Assembly (NCBI GenBank): GCA_947377705.1
Contig: CANCGU010000139.1
Coordinates: 1 to 7,040, forward strand
DNA from: Comamonadaceae bacterium
GTDB taxonomy: Bacteria > Pseudomonadota > Gammaproteobacteria > Burkholderiales > Burkholderiaceae
Direction of reading: 5' to 3'
Length of the DNA stretch: 7,040 nucleotides
In this document: in pieces, positions 1 through 6,260 of the stretch
Layout of the letters: every line of letters begins with the position of its first letter
How positions within the stretch are numbered: position 1 is the first letter of the stretch
The notes under the pieces: model-generated
What the model was told of the DNA's origin: nothing
Databases searched by the model: none
What the model saw: the letters and a program-made list of their open reading frames with translations, nothing else
Translations under genes and position numbers: made by a program

Positions 1-827
1 ATGATGAGCTGCTGACCGGTGTTGAGCAACGACAACGAGGTTTGTGCTTTCAGACGCGCACGACGCAAGGCCTCTAGGCTTTTGTCATAGCGCGCGGCTT
101 CGAAGGCTTCATTGTTGAAGTACTTCACCGTCTCGTAGTTGAGCAACGAGTCCACGGCTTTGGTGTGTGCTGCTGAGTCAAACTCATTGGCTTGACGGCG
201 GTACTGCGTGCGCCACTCGGTCACGCTGATGGTAAACACGATGTACAGCGCCAGCGCTGCCAGCGTGATGCCCGCAAACCACACATCAAACTTCACCGCC
301 AAGATGCTCAACACCAAAGCCACTTCAATCAAAGTCGGCACCACGCTGTAGAGCGAATACGAAATAAGCGACTCAATGCCACGCACGCCGCGTTCAATGT
401 CGCGCGTCATGCCACCCGTTTGACGCTCCAGGTGAAAGCGCAGACTCAGGCCATGCAAGTGTTGAAACGTCTCCAACGCAATCTGTCGTGCCGCGCCCTG
501 CGTGGCTTTGGCAAACACCAATTCGCGAAGCTCGGTGAACGCGGACACCGACAAGCGCAACACGCCGTAAACCAGCAGCAAAGACACGGGCACAACGATC
601 ACCGCCATCGGGTCGTTGGGCTTGAATGACATGGCGTCGATCAAGTCCTTGAGCAACAAGGGCACGCCCACATTGGCCACTTTGGCGCCGACCATGAAGG
701 TCAAGGCGGCCAGCACCCGCCATTTGTATTGCCACAAATACGGGAAGAGGCGCTTCAAGGTTTCACTGTCGGGGCGTTGTTTGACGTGTTGCCCTGCGGG
801 GGCAGAAGAATGGGCGTGATGACGCAT
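1..827 (-). CDS. Atm1-type ABC exporter, N-terminal transmembrane part (3' end beyond window)
   Basis: The minus-strand frame is open from ATG at 827 to the left edge, giving 275 complete codons without a stop. The protein has a short hydrophilic, His-containing N-terminus, then hydrophobic segments at about residues 37-60, 74-94 and a pair across 162-203, as expected for the membrane domain of a type-I ABC exporter. Two stretches are typical of the Atm1/HMT1 (ABCB7) subfamily: a RQTGGMTRDIERGVRGIE-like segment at 135-152 and LLNYETVKYFNNE at 228-240. Known members sit in the inner membrane as homodimers and export glutathione-linked sulfur or metal compounds, so that is the inferred role; the substrate cannot be read from this part. 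The ATP-binding domain (Walker A, signature motif, Walker B) should lie beyond position 1 and is not visible. No clear Shine-Dalgarno precedes the ATG; an in-frame TTG three codons upstream is an unlikely alternative start. It is transcribed divergently from the YciA-type thioesterase. Confidence 0.9.
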   Translation of the reverse strand, partial: MRHHAHSSAPAGQHVKQRPDSETLKRLFPYLWQYKWRVLAALTFMVGAKVANVGVPLLLKDLIDAMSFKPNDPMAVIVVPVSLLLVYGVLRLSVSAFTELRELVFAKATQGAARQIALETFQHLHGLSLRFHLERQTGGMTRDIERGVRGIESLISYSLYSVVPTLIEVALVLSILAVKFDVWFAGITLAALALYIVFTISVTEWRTQYRRQANEFDSAAHTKAVDSLLNYETVKYFNNEAFEAARYDKSLEALRRARLKAQTSLSLLNTGQQLI

Positions 828-865
828 GTTGCACAATGCCAAAAAGTAATTCTTTGATTGTGCCT

Positions 866-1276
866 ATGTCTATCAGCCAGAACCCTCACGCCGAACCACT
901 CCCCACCGACCAAGAGTTGGTCCTCAAGGTCATCCCCATGCCCGCTGATTGCAATGCCAACGGCGACATTTTTGGTGGCTGGGTCATGGCGCAGGTCGAT
1001 TTGGCCGGTGCGGTGCTGCCCGCTCGCCATGCACGCGGACGTTTTGCCACCATTGCGGTGAATGAATTTATCTTCAAACACCCCGTGAAAGTGGGCGATA
1101 TTTTGAGTTTTTTCTCGCGCGTGCAACGCATTGGCAACACGTCCATCACCGTGAAAGTAGAGGTGTTTGCCGAGCGCTTCAGCTCGCAGGGGGAATACAT
1201 GAAAGTGACCGAAGCCACGCTCACTTATGTGGCCATCGACCAAGAGGGCAAGCCCCGCATCATTCCCAAAGACTGA
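866..1276 (+). CDS. yciA: YciA-type acyl-CoA thioesterase (hotdog fold)
   Basis: The product is 136 residues from ATG 866, close to the usual 130-135 of YciA. It hydrolyses acyl-CoA esters to free acid and CoA in the cytoplasm; family members accept a broad range of chain lengths. The diagnostic segment is NANGDIFGGW at residues 30-39, where the Asp of GDIFGGW (residue 34) is the catalytic acid of YciA enzymes. The central hotdog part ATIAVNEFIFKHPVKVGD (61-78) and the C-terminal TEATLTYVAID..GKPR (115-131) also match the family. An in-frame ATG at 836 would add ten residues (MPKSNSLIVP), but these lie outside the conserved family start and would leave only 8 nt to the divergent exporter start, so 866 is preferred. 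Neither start has a clear Shine-Dalgarno. The gene ends 3 nt from the convergent stop of a second, different hotdog thioesterase. Confidence 0.92.
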   Translation: MSISQNPHAEPLPTDQELVLKVIPMPADCNANGDIFGGWVMAQVDLAGAVLPARHARGRFATIAVNEFIFKHPVKVGDILSFFSRVQRIGNTSITVKVEVFAERFSSQGEYMKVTEATLTYVAIDQEGKPRIIPKD

Positions 1277-1279
1277 GCC

Positions 1280-1762
1280 TTAAGAAACGATGTAGGCCCC
1301 TGTACCTGTGGACATCAGCGTGCCATCCGGCCCTCGAAACTCCATACGCGAAGTCCCGACGCGCGTGCCCACGCGCAAGGCATGGGCGTGGATCGTGAAA
1401 TGCTCGCCAATGCCTGGGCGTAAGTAGTCCACGCGCAAATCAATCGTGCCTAATTTGGCAAAGCGCTCTAACCGTTCGGTGGGTGACTCTTTCATGTGCT
1501 TCGCGGCCAGGCAAGCCATCACAGCCGCACTGCCAATCGCATCGAGCACCGCACTGATGACACCGCCATGAATTCGGTTGTAGGCATAGTGCCCTACCAA
1601 TTCAGGACGCATGTCAATGCGCGCCACCACCTCTTCGGGCGCCACACTCACCAGTTTCAAACCTAAGGTGTGGTTGAAGACAATTTTTTCTTCGTAGATT
1701 TGGCGAAAGCCTTCAAGGTACTCAGGCTCAAACACGACGGAACTCGCGAGGGGTGGTGACAT
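1280..1762 (-). CDS. YigI-like PaaI-family thioesterase (hotdog fold)
   Basis: This 160-residue protein has a single hotdog domain. The segment RIHGGVISAVLDAIG at residues 63-77 carries the HGG motif and the Asp (residue 74) used for catalysis in PaaI-type thioesterases. The stretch GTIDLRVDYLRPG at 105-117 is strongly reminiscent of E. coli YigI, a medium/long-chain acyl-CoA thioesterase, and the length is close to that protein. The inferred role is cytoplasmic release of free acid from acyl-CoA intermediates. It is the last gene of the five-gene block: its ATG lies 12 nt after the crotonase stop, with no strong ribosome binding site, so coupled reading or weak initiation is likely. The assignment to YigI rather than another PaaI-like branch rests on remembered sequence similarity. 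The true substrate is unknown. Confidence 0.88.
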   Translation of the reverse strand: MSPPLASSVVFEPEYLEGFRQIYEEKIVFNHTLGLKLVSVAPEEVVARIDMRPELVGHYAYNRIHGGVISAVLDAIGSAAVMACLAAKHMKESPTERLERFAKLGTIDLRVDYLRPGIGEHFTIHAHALRVGTRVGTSRMEFRGPDGTLMSTGTGAYIVS

Positions 1763-1774
1763 GCCGTGCGTCAG

Positions 1775-2539
1775 TCAAAGCTTAGAAAAATCAGGTTTGC
1801 GCTTTTCCATGAATGCACCAAACGCTTCTTTGGCGGCAGGCTCTGTGAGCATGCGACCAAACGAAGCGGCCTCTTCGTTCATTTGCTTTTGCACCAACTG
1901 GGCTTGACCTGCTTTCATCAAGCGCTTGGTCTCTAGCAGTGACGACAAAGGTTTGGCTGCGAGCTTGCGGGCTTGCACCTGCACATAGCTGTTCACCTCC
2001 GTGGGGGGCAACACGCGGTTGACCAAGCCCACTTCAAGCGCAGCTTCGGCCATGAATGGCTCCCCCAACAACAACGCCTCGGCGGCACGGTGATAGCCCA
2101 TCATTTGCGGCGCCAGCAAGCTAGACGCGGCTTCAGGACACACGCCCAAGTTCACAAACGGCATGGCAAATGCCGCGTTGTCACCGGCGTACACCAAATC
2201 GCAATGGAACAACAACGTGGTGCCAATGCCCACGGCGGGGCCGGCGACAGCGGCCAACACGGGTTTAGGAAAAGCCGCGATGTTGCGTAACAAACGGAAC
2301 ACGGGCGCGTCTGAGGTAGAGGGTGGGTTGTGCAAAAAATCAGCGATGTCGTTGCCCGCACAAAACACGGTTTCGTGACCTTGAAAGACCAAGACACGCA
2401 CGTCCGCATTGTGCTCGGCCTGCGCCACCGCGTCGGCCAAAGCGGCGTACATCGCCGCGGTGAGCGAATTCTTTTTGTCGACGCGGTTGAACGTCAAGGT
2501 CATCACGCCACTGTCGATGTGGCTCAAAATTTCAGTCAT
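1775..2539 (-). CDS. Crotonase-fold enoyl-CoA isomerase/hydratase (ECI2-like active site)
   Basis: The product is 254 residues, normal for a single-domain crotonase. Oxyanion-hole segments are visible at FCAGNDI (59-65) and GPAVGIGTTLL (100-110), and the C-terminal helices run to KRKPDFSKL. The two glutamates of classical enoyl-CoA hydratase (E144 and E164 of the rat enzyme) align with Thr108 and Phe128 here. Instead MPFVNLGVCPEAASS (126-140) keeps a Glu at 136, the pattern of peroxisomal-type delta3,delta2-enoyl-CoA isomerases. The inferred role is therefore moving or handling double bonds in unsaturated acyl-CoA during beta-oxidation; automated labels would probably say enoyl-CoA hydratase. 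The start at 2539 is chosen because AAGGA lies 5 nt upstream and the family N-terminus begins there. The frame is open upstream to an ATG at 2698, but those 53 residues overlap DUF2147 and are unlike any crotonase. Its ATG overlaps the DUF2147 stop (ATGA). Confidence 0.9.
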   Translation of the reverse strand: MTEILSHIDSGVMTLTFNRVDKKNSLTAAMYAALADAVAQAEHNADVRVLVFQGHETVFCAGNDIADFLHNPPSTSDAPVFRLLRNIAAFPKPVLAAVAGPAVGIGTTLLFHCDLVYAGDNAAFAMPFVNLGVCPEAASSLLAPQMMGYHRAAEALLLGEPFMAEAALEVGLVNRVLPPTEVNSYVQVQARKLAAKPLSSLLETKRLMKAGQAQLVQKQMNEEAASFGRMLTEPAAKEAFGAFMEKRKPDFSKL

Positions 2540-3003
2540 GGTTGTCCTTGTGATTGGCTGCGCAGCCAAGTTTGTGTGCGATAGAAGGGGCCAATGTAGC
2601 CGCGCACTTGCAGCTTTTTGCCACCTTCTTGCGGGACCATTTTCAAGGTGTACTCTTTGCCGTTTTCTGGGTCTAAGATTTTTCCACCTCCTGCCCACAA
2701 AAACTCACTCGAAGACTCAATCTTGACGCCGCGAATGATTTCCATACCAATGATGGTTTGGCCTTTGCGGTCATCTTTGCAGTCTTCGCAAGTTTTCTTG
2801 GCGTTGGGGTCGTTGCGCAGCGACTTCACCACGCGGCCACTGAGCACCCCTTCTATGTCGATGATTTGAATTTCGGCTTTGGCCTCGCCCGTTTTGTCAT
2901 CGATCGAGTGCCATGTACCCACAGGTGTCATTTGTGCAAAGCTGCTACCAGCGGCCATCAGCACCACACCCAAAAGCGTTTTCAAAATGCGTGTATTCAT
3001 CAT
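2536..3003 (-). CDS. Secreted DUF2147 family protein
   Basis: The product is 155 residues beginning with a Sec-type signal peptide: basic MMNTRILK, a hydrophobic core at about 9-19, and a probable cleavage site SFA|Q after residue 23. The mature part of about 130 residues therefore acts in the periplasm or beyond. It matches the DUF2147 pattern: VGTWHSIDDKTGEAKAEIQI at 28-47, a two-cysteine loop TCEDC at 71-75, KILDPENGKEYTLKM at 108-122, and RGYIGPFYRTQTWLR at 134-148. The molecular function of this family is not known to me. Its predicted small beta-rich shape would fit binding a lipid or an envelope ligand, but that is a guess. It lies 35 nt after the acyl-CoA dehydrogenase and its TGA overlaps the ATG of the crotonase by 4 nt, so it is very likely part of the operon. 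Two adjacent ATGs (3003, 3000) are possible starts and no clear ribosome binding site is seen. Confidence 0.9.
   Translation of the reverse strand: MMNTRILKTLLGVVLMAAGSSFAQMTPVGTWHSIDDKTGEAKAEIQIIDIEGVLSGRVVKSLRNDPNAKKTCEDCKDDRKGQTIIGMEIIRGVKIESSSEFLWAGGGKILDPENGKEYTLKMVPQEGGKKLQVRGYIGPFYRTQTWLRSQSQGQP
2545..2549 (-). promoter_or_regulatory. Shine-Dalgarno of the crotonase-fold gene
   Basis: AAGGA on the minus strand stands 5 nt before ATG 2539 and lies inside the 3' end of the DUF2147 coding sequence. It decides the start of the crotonase against the longer open frame from 2698. Confidence 0.75.
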
Positions 3004-3038
3004 GCATTGAATTTAACTGATTTCTATGACGCAGCCAC

Positions 3039-4835
3039 TCAGGCAAACACGGCGTCTGTCTCCATGAGCACAGCGGCGCCTGCACGCGCCGTGACCATGA
3101 GGGATGCTGTTTCTGGAAACAATTTGGCGAAATAAAACCGCGCCGTTTGCAGCTTGGCTTGGTAGAACGGGTCACGATCGCCCGCTGCAATTTTTTGCAG
3201 CGCGACTCGGGCCATGCGAGCCCAGAAGTAGCCAAAAACCAAGTGCCCCGCCACACGCAAGTAGTCCACCGCCGCCGCCCCCACCTCGTCAGCATTCTCT
3301 AGGGCTTTGTAGCCAATCTCACCCGTGAATTGGGTCATTTGTTGACCCAACTTCGCCAGTGGGTTGATGAACTCGGCCATGTCTTCATCACCTTGCGAAT
3401 CGGCCACCAGTTCCGCAATCAGCTTGCCAAACTTCTTCAACGACGCACCTTGGTTGCCCAACACCTTGCGACCCAACAAGTCCAAACTTTGGATGGTGTT
3501 GGTGCCCTCGTAAATCATGTTGATACGGGCATCGCGCACGTACTGCTCCATGCCCCACTCACGGATAAAGCCGTGGCCACCAAACACCTGCATGCAAGAT
3601 GAGGTGGCCGTCCACGCGTTGTCCGTGATGAAGGCTTTGACGATGGGCGTGAGTAGCGCCACTTGTTCAGCTGATTCCGCACGTATGGCCTCGTCGGGGT
3701 GATTCAGCTCCCGATCTATCAGCAAGGCACAGTGCAGCGCCAGCGCTCGACCGCCTTCAGCGTAAGCCTTGGCCGTCAACAACATTTTTCGGACATCGGG
3801 GTGTACCAAAATGCTGTCGGCAGGTTTGCTTGGCTCTTTGACACCCGTCAAACTACGTGACTGAATGCGATCTTTGGCATAAGCCAACGCATTTTGATAC
3901 GCCACCTCGGTCAAGCCCAACGACTGCATGCCCACCCCCACACGGGCGGCATTCATCATCACAAACATAGCGGCCAGTCCTTTGTTGGGCTGCCCCACCA
4001 AGGTTCCTACGGCACCGTCCAGCACCATTTGGCAAGTGGCGTTGCCGTGAATGCCCATCTTGTGCTCTAGGCCGCCGCAGTAAATGCCGTTGCGTTCGCC
4101 CAAGCTGCCATCGGCGCTGACATGAAATTTCGGCACCACAAACAAACTGATGCCTTTGCTCCCCGCAGGCGCATCTGGCAAACGCGCCAACACCAAGTGA
4201 ACGATGTTGCTCACCATGTCGTGCTCGCCTGCGCTGATGAAAATTTTGCTACCAGTGATGCGGAACGTGCCATCAGCTTGTGGTTCGGCTTTGGTGCGCA
4301 ACAGCCCCAGATCTGTGCCGCAATGTGGCTCGGTTAAACACATGGTGCCCGTCCACTCGCCGCTGGTGAGTTTGGGCAAATACAACGCTTTTTGCGCATC
4401 TGTGCCATGGGCATGCAAAGCCTCGTAAGCGCCATGCGTGAGGCCGGGATACATGGTCCACGCTTGGTTGGCGCTGTTGAGCATTTCGTAAAAACACTGG
4501 TTGACCACCACGGGCAGACCTTGACCACCATATTGAGGGTCAGCACTTAAGGAAGGCCAGCCGCCTTGTACATATTGCGCGTAGGCGTCTTTAAAGCCAT
4601 CGGGTGTTTTGACTTCGTGCGTGCTGCGGTCGAGCGTGCAGCCCTGTTGGTCGCCCACTTGGTTAAGTGGAAAAATCACTTCCGACGCGAACTTACCGCC
4701 CTCCTCCAAAACTGCGGCAATGGTCTCGACATCGATGTCGGCATGCGAAGGCATGTGTTTGAGGTCATCCGTGACCTTCAACACCTCATGCAGAACAAAT
4801 TGCATGTCACGTAGGGGTGGGTTGTAGCTGGGCAT
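3039..4835 (-). CDS. Acyl-CoA dehydrogenase, long form with C-terminal extension (FadE/DmdC-like)
   Basis: This is a 598-residue flavoprotein that oxidises acyl-CoA to trans-2-enoyl-CoA, the first step of beta-oxidation, passing electrons from FAD to an electron carrier. It begins with the extra N-terminal segment typical of the ~600-residue subfamily (MPSYNPPLRDMQFVLHEVL). The FAD/substrate motif MCLTEPHCGTDLGL falls at 165-178, followed by GSKIFISAGEHD (195-206). The C-terminal catalytic core has QVFGGHGFIREWGMEQ (416-431) and RDARINMIYEGTNTIQ (434-449), in which Glu443 is the expected catalytic base. The final ~130 residues form the extra C-terminal domain of this subfamily. The family includes fatty acyl-CoA dehydrogenases and 3-methylmercaptopropionyl-CoA dehydrogenase (DmdC), and the sequence alone does not fix chain length. 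ATG 4835 is chosen over the in-frame ATG at 4868 because AAGGAG sits 6 nt upstream and the longer form would overlap tetR. It lies 10 nt after tetR. Confidence 0.95.
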   Translation of the reverse strand: MPSYNPPLRDMQFVLHEVLKVTDDLKHMPSHADIDVETIAAVLEEGGKFASEVIFPLNQVGDQQGCTLDRSTHEVKTPDGFKDAYAQYVQGGWPSLSADPQYGGQGLPVVVNQCFYEMLNSANQAWTMYPGLTHGAYEALHAHGTDAQKALYLPKLTSGEWTGTMCLTEPHCGTDLGLLRTKAEPQADGTFRITGSKIFISAGEHDMVSNIVHLVLARLPDAPAGSKGISLFVVPKFHVSADGSLGERNGIYCGGLEHKMGIHGNATCQMVLDGAVGTLVGQPNKGLAAMFVMMNAARVGVGMQSLGLTEVAYQNALAYAKDRIQSRSLTGVKEPSKPADSILVHPDVRKMLLTAKAYAEGGRALALHCALLIDRELNHPDEAIRAESAEQVALLTPIVKAFITDNAWTATSSCMQVFGGHGFIREWGMEQYVRDARINMIYEGTNTIQSLDLLGRKVLGNQGASLKKFGKLIAELVADSQGDEDMAEFINPLAKLGQQMTQFTGEIGYKALENADEVGAAAVDYLRVAGHLVFGYFWARMARVALQKIAAGDRDPFYQAKLQTARFYFAKLFPETASLMVTARAGAAVLMETDAVFA

Positions 4836-4841
4836 GTGTGT

Positions 4842-4847
4842 CTCCTT
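4842..4847 (-). promoter_or_regulatory. Shine-Dalgarno of the acyl-CoA dehydrogenase gene, overlapping the tetR stop
   Basis: AAGGAG on the minus strand lies 6 nt before ATG 4835 and shares bases with the TAA stop of tetR (reading TAAGGAG). It is the strongest ribosome binding site in the window, fixes the dehydrogenase start, and suggests that translation of the two genes is coupled. Confidence 0.85.
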
Positions 4848-5532
4848 ACTTTTTAGATGTGGCGCCACGCTTGGCGGTCATTTTTGAAATCGTATTTGCC
4901 TGACTCACGCCATAGCGTTGCAAAATATTTTCAAACCCTTGTGTGGTGCGTGCCAATGATTTAGAAGAACGTAAAAAGCGAGCTTCGTATTGCAAAGCCA
5001 AGATGAGGCCATGCAACTCAAACACCATTTGTTCAGCATCCATGTCAGCGGCCAAATGGCCTTCGTCACGCGCTTGCACCACCGTGCGATACACCGCCGC
5101 CAGCCATGTTTTGACCGAACTGGCGAGGGCCTCGCGCACCGGGCCAGGGCGGTCATCAAACTCGGCCGCACCACTGATGTAGAGGCAACCTGAATCAATC
5201 TCAGCAGAGGTGCGTTGGGTCCAGTTGGCAAAGAGTTGGCGCAAACGCGGCAAGCCACGTTCAGCTTTCAAAATGGGGAGGAATACCTCTGCTTCAAAGC
5301 GCTGGTGGTACTCACGGACCACCGATATTTGCAATTCTTCACGCGAGCCAAAATGCGCAAACACGCCCGACTTGCTCATACGGGCCACTTCCGCCAGCGC
5401 ACCAATGCTCAAACCCTCGAGTCCAATTTGCGTGGCCAGCCCCAAAGCGGCATCGACGATGGCTGCTTTGGTTTGTTGGCCCTTCTGTAGGACCTTGCTT
5501 TCCGATGCTGCAGTTTTGCGAGAAGCTGTCAT
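4846..5532 (-). CDS. TetR/AcrR-family transcriptional regulator
   Basis: This 228-residue protein has the typical two-domain layout. The N-terminal TetR DNA-binding domain spans about residues 21-70, with TKAAIVDAALGLATQIG as first helix, GLSIGALAEVARMSKSGVFAHF (40-61) as helix-turn-helix, and the following SREELQ. The remaining ~150 residues are the ligand-binding and dimerisation domain, and the tail is basic (KMTAKRGATSKK). As first gene of the block, 10 nt before an acyl-CoA dehydrogenase, it is inferred to be a repressor that senses an acyl-CoA or fatty acid and controls its own operon. A palindrome 12-33 nt upstream of its ATG is the likely binding site, implying autoregulation. No Shine-Dalgarno is seen at ATG 5532, so expression may be deliberately low. 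The ligand cannot be read from the sequence. Confidence 0.93.
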   Translation of the reverse strand: MTASRKTAASESKVLQKGQQTKAAIVDAALGLATQIGLEGLSIGALAEVARMSKSGVFAHFGSREELQISVVREYHQRFEAEVFLPILKAERGLPRLRQLFANWTQRTSAEIDSGCLYISGAAEFDDRPGPVREALASSVKTWLAAVYRTVVQARDEGHLAADMDAEQMVFELHGLILALQYEARFLRSSKSLARTTQGFENILQRYGVSQANTISKMTAKRGATSKK

Positions 5533-5543
5533 GCGAAATTCAT

Positions 5544-5565
5544 AAAAAGAACGATCGTGCTATTT
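5544..5565. promoter_or_regulatory. Probable TetR operator, 22-bp imperfect palindrome
   Basis: The arms AAAAAGAACGA and TCGTGCTATTT are inverted copies matching at 9 of 11 positions, around a perfect ACGATCGT core at 5551-5558. It lies in the 65-bp gap between the divergent tetR (start 5532) and histidine phosphatase (start 5598) genes, 12 nt before the tetR ATG. Size, symmetry and place fit a TetR-dimer site. I could not pick out convincing -35/-10 elements around it for either direction. Confidence 0.6.
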
Positions 5566-5597
5566 TGCATGATTTTTCGTCTTTAAACTCTGTCTCA

Positions 5598-6257
5598 ATG
5601 CAAGCTACTCGAATCCTCGCCATCCGCCATGGGGAAACCCCTTGGAACGTCGACACACGCATTCAGGGTCAACTTGACATTGGCTTGAATGACACGGGCA
5701 AGTGGCAAGCCCAGCGCGTAGGTCAAGCGCTGCGTGAAGAACAGATTGCTGCGATTTACAGCAGTGACTTGGCTCGCGCTTTTGAAACCGCACAAGCGAT
5801 TGCACAAAACCAAGTCTTCGCGACGCAGCTGTCGGTGATTGCGCACACAGGCCTGCGCGAGCGCCACTTTGGACACCTGCAAGGCCAAACTTGGGCGGAA
5901 ATTGAAAGTGGCTGGCCGGAAGACGCCAAGCTCTGGCGTGGGCGAGACCCTCATTGGTCACCCGTCGGTGGCGAATCCCTCACCGGGGTGCGCGAACGTA
6001 TTGCAGGCTGCGTGGATGAATTGGCAGCTCAGCACATTGGTCAACAAATTGTGCTGGTGGCGCACGGTGGCGTGATGGATGCGCTGTACCGGTTGGCCAC
6101 AAATCAAGCCGTTCAAGCACCGCGCACTTGGCACCTGGGCAATGCCGCCATCAATCGCTTGCTGTGGACGCCTCAGGGCTTAAGCCTGGTGGGCTGGGGC
6201 GATGTCTCGCACTTCGACGATGCCCATGGTGCATCGCGCGACGAAACCACCACCTAA
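5598..6257 (+). CDS. Histidine phosphatase family protein (GpmB/CobC-type)
   Basis: The product is 219 residues of the histidine phosphatase (phosphoglycerate mutase-like) superfamily. The catalytic motif IRHGETPWN spans residues 9-17, with His11 as the phospho-accepting residue and Arg10 beside it. YSSDLARAFETA (54-65) gives the second phosphate-binding Arg60, LRERHFG (86-92) gives the acid/base Glu88, and VAHGGVMDAL (154-163) gives the second His156. GLNDTGKWQAQ (29-39) is also typical. Members annotated as cofactor-dependent phosphoglycerate mutase or alpha-ribazole phosphatase are often broad phosphatases, so the substrate is left open. The start at 5598 is chosen because the family N-terminus begins there; the frame is open up to 5505, but that would run into tetR. 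No clear Shine-Dalgarno is seen. It diverges from tetR and shares its upstream region with the probable operator. It ends 3 nt from the convergent ruvB stop. Confidence 0.92.
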   Translation: MQATRILAIRHGETPWNVDTRIQGQLDIGLNDTGKWQAQRVGQALREEQIAAIYSSDLARAFETAQAIAQNQVFATQLSVIAHTGLRERHFGHLQGQTWAEIESGWPEDAKLWRGRDPHWSPVGGESLTGVRERIAGCVDELAAQHIGQQIVLVAHGGVMDALYRLATNQAVQAPRTWHLGNAAINRLLWTPQGLSLVGWGDVSHFDDAHGASRDETTT

Positions 6258-6260
6258 AGC

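Larger units (their letters stand above)
1280..5532 (-). other. Putative acyl-CoA degradation operon (five genes)
   Basis: Five genes read in the same direction with gaps of 10, 35, -4 and 12 nt: regulator, acyl-CoA dehydrogenase, DUF2147, crotonase-fold enzyme and YigI-like thioesterase. No hairpin terminator is visible in any gap. Promoter activity is expected only upstream of tetR, around 5533-5597. Transcription probably ends beyond 1280, since the next gene converges with a 3-nt gap and no terminator hairpin was recognised there. That these form one transcript is inferred from spacing and direction. Confidence 0.75.

Noticed and set aside
192..629. Plus-strand open frame of 145 codons opposite the ABC exporter
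   Set aside because: The translation is rich in His, Arg and Gln with no domain, as expected for the reverse frame of a GC-biased gene; the minus-strand frame carries clear Atm1 motifs.
755..1243. Long open frame antisense to the YciA-type thioesterase (162 codons)
   Set aside because: It is a mirror of the strongly conserved yciA gene, and its translation shows no recognisable domain. The real minus-strand gene here is the exporter, in a different frame.
1270..1290. Shared bidirectional terminator between the convergent thioesterase genes
   Set aside because: The gap is 3 nt and I could not find a stable hairpin followed by a T-run on either strand.
2540..2698. N-terminal extension of the crotonase from ATG 2698 (53 more residues)
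   Set aside because: It overlaps DUF2147 extensively, is Arg-rich and unlike crotonases, and a good Shine-Dalgarno plus the family N-terminus point to ATG 2539.
5505..5597. N-terminal extension of the histidine phosphatase from ATG 5505
   Set aside because: The extra 31 residues would run through the operator and into the tetR coding region, and the family motif begins only from Met 5598.
5565..5598. Sigma-70 promoter for the phosphatase gene (TTGCAT at 5565-5570 as -35)
   Set aside because: No acceptable -10 box stands 16-18 nt downstream; TTTAAA at 5582 is too close.
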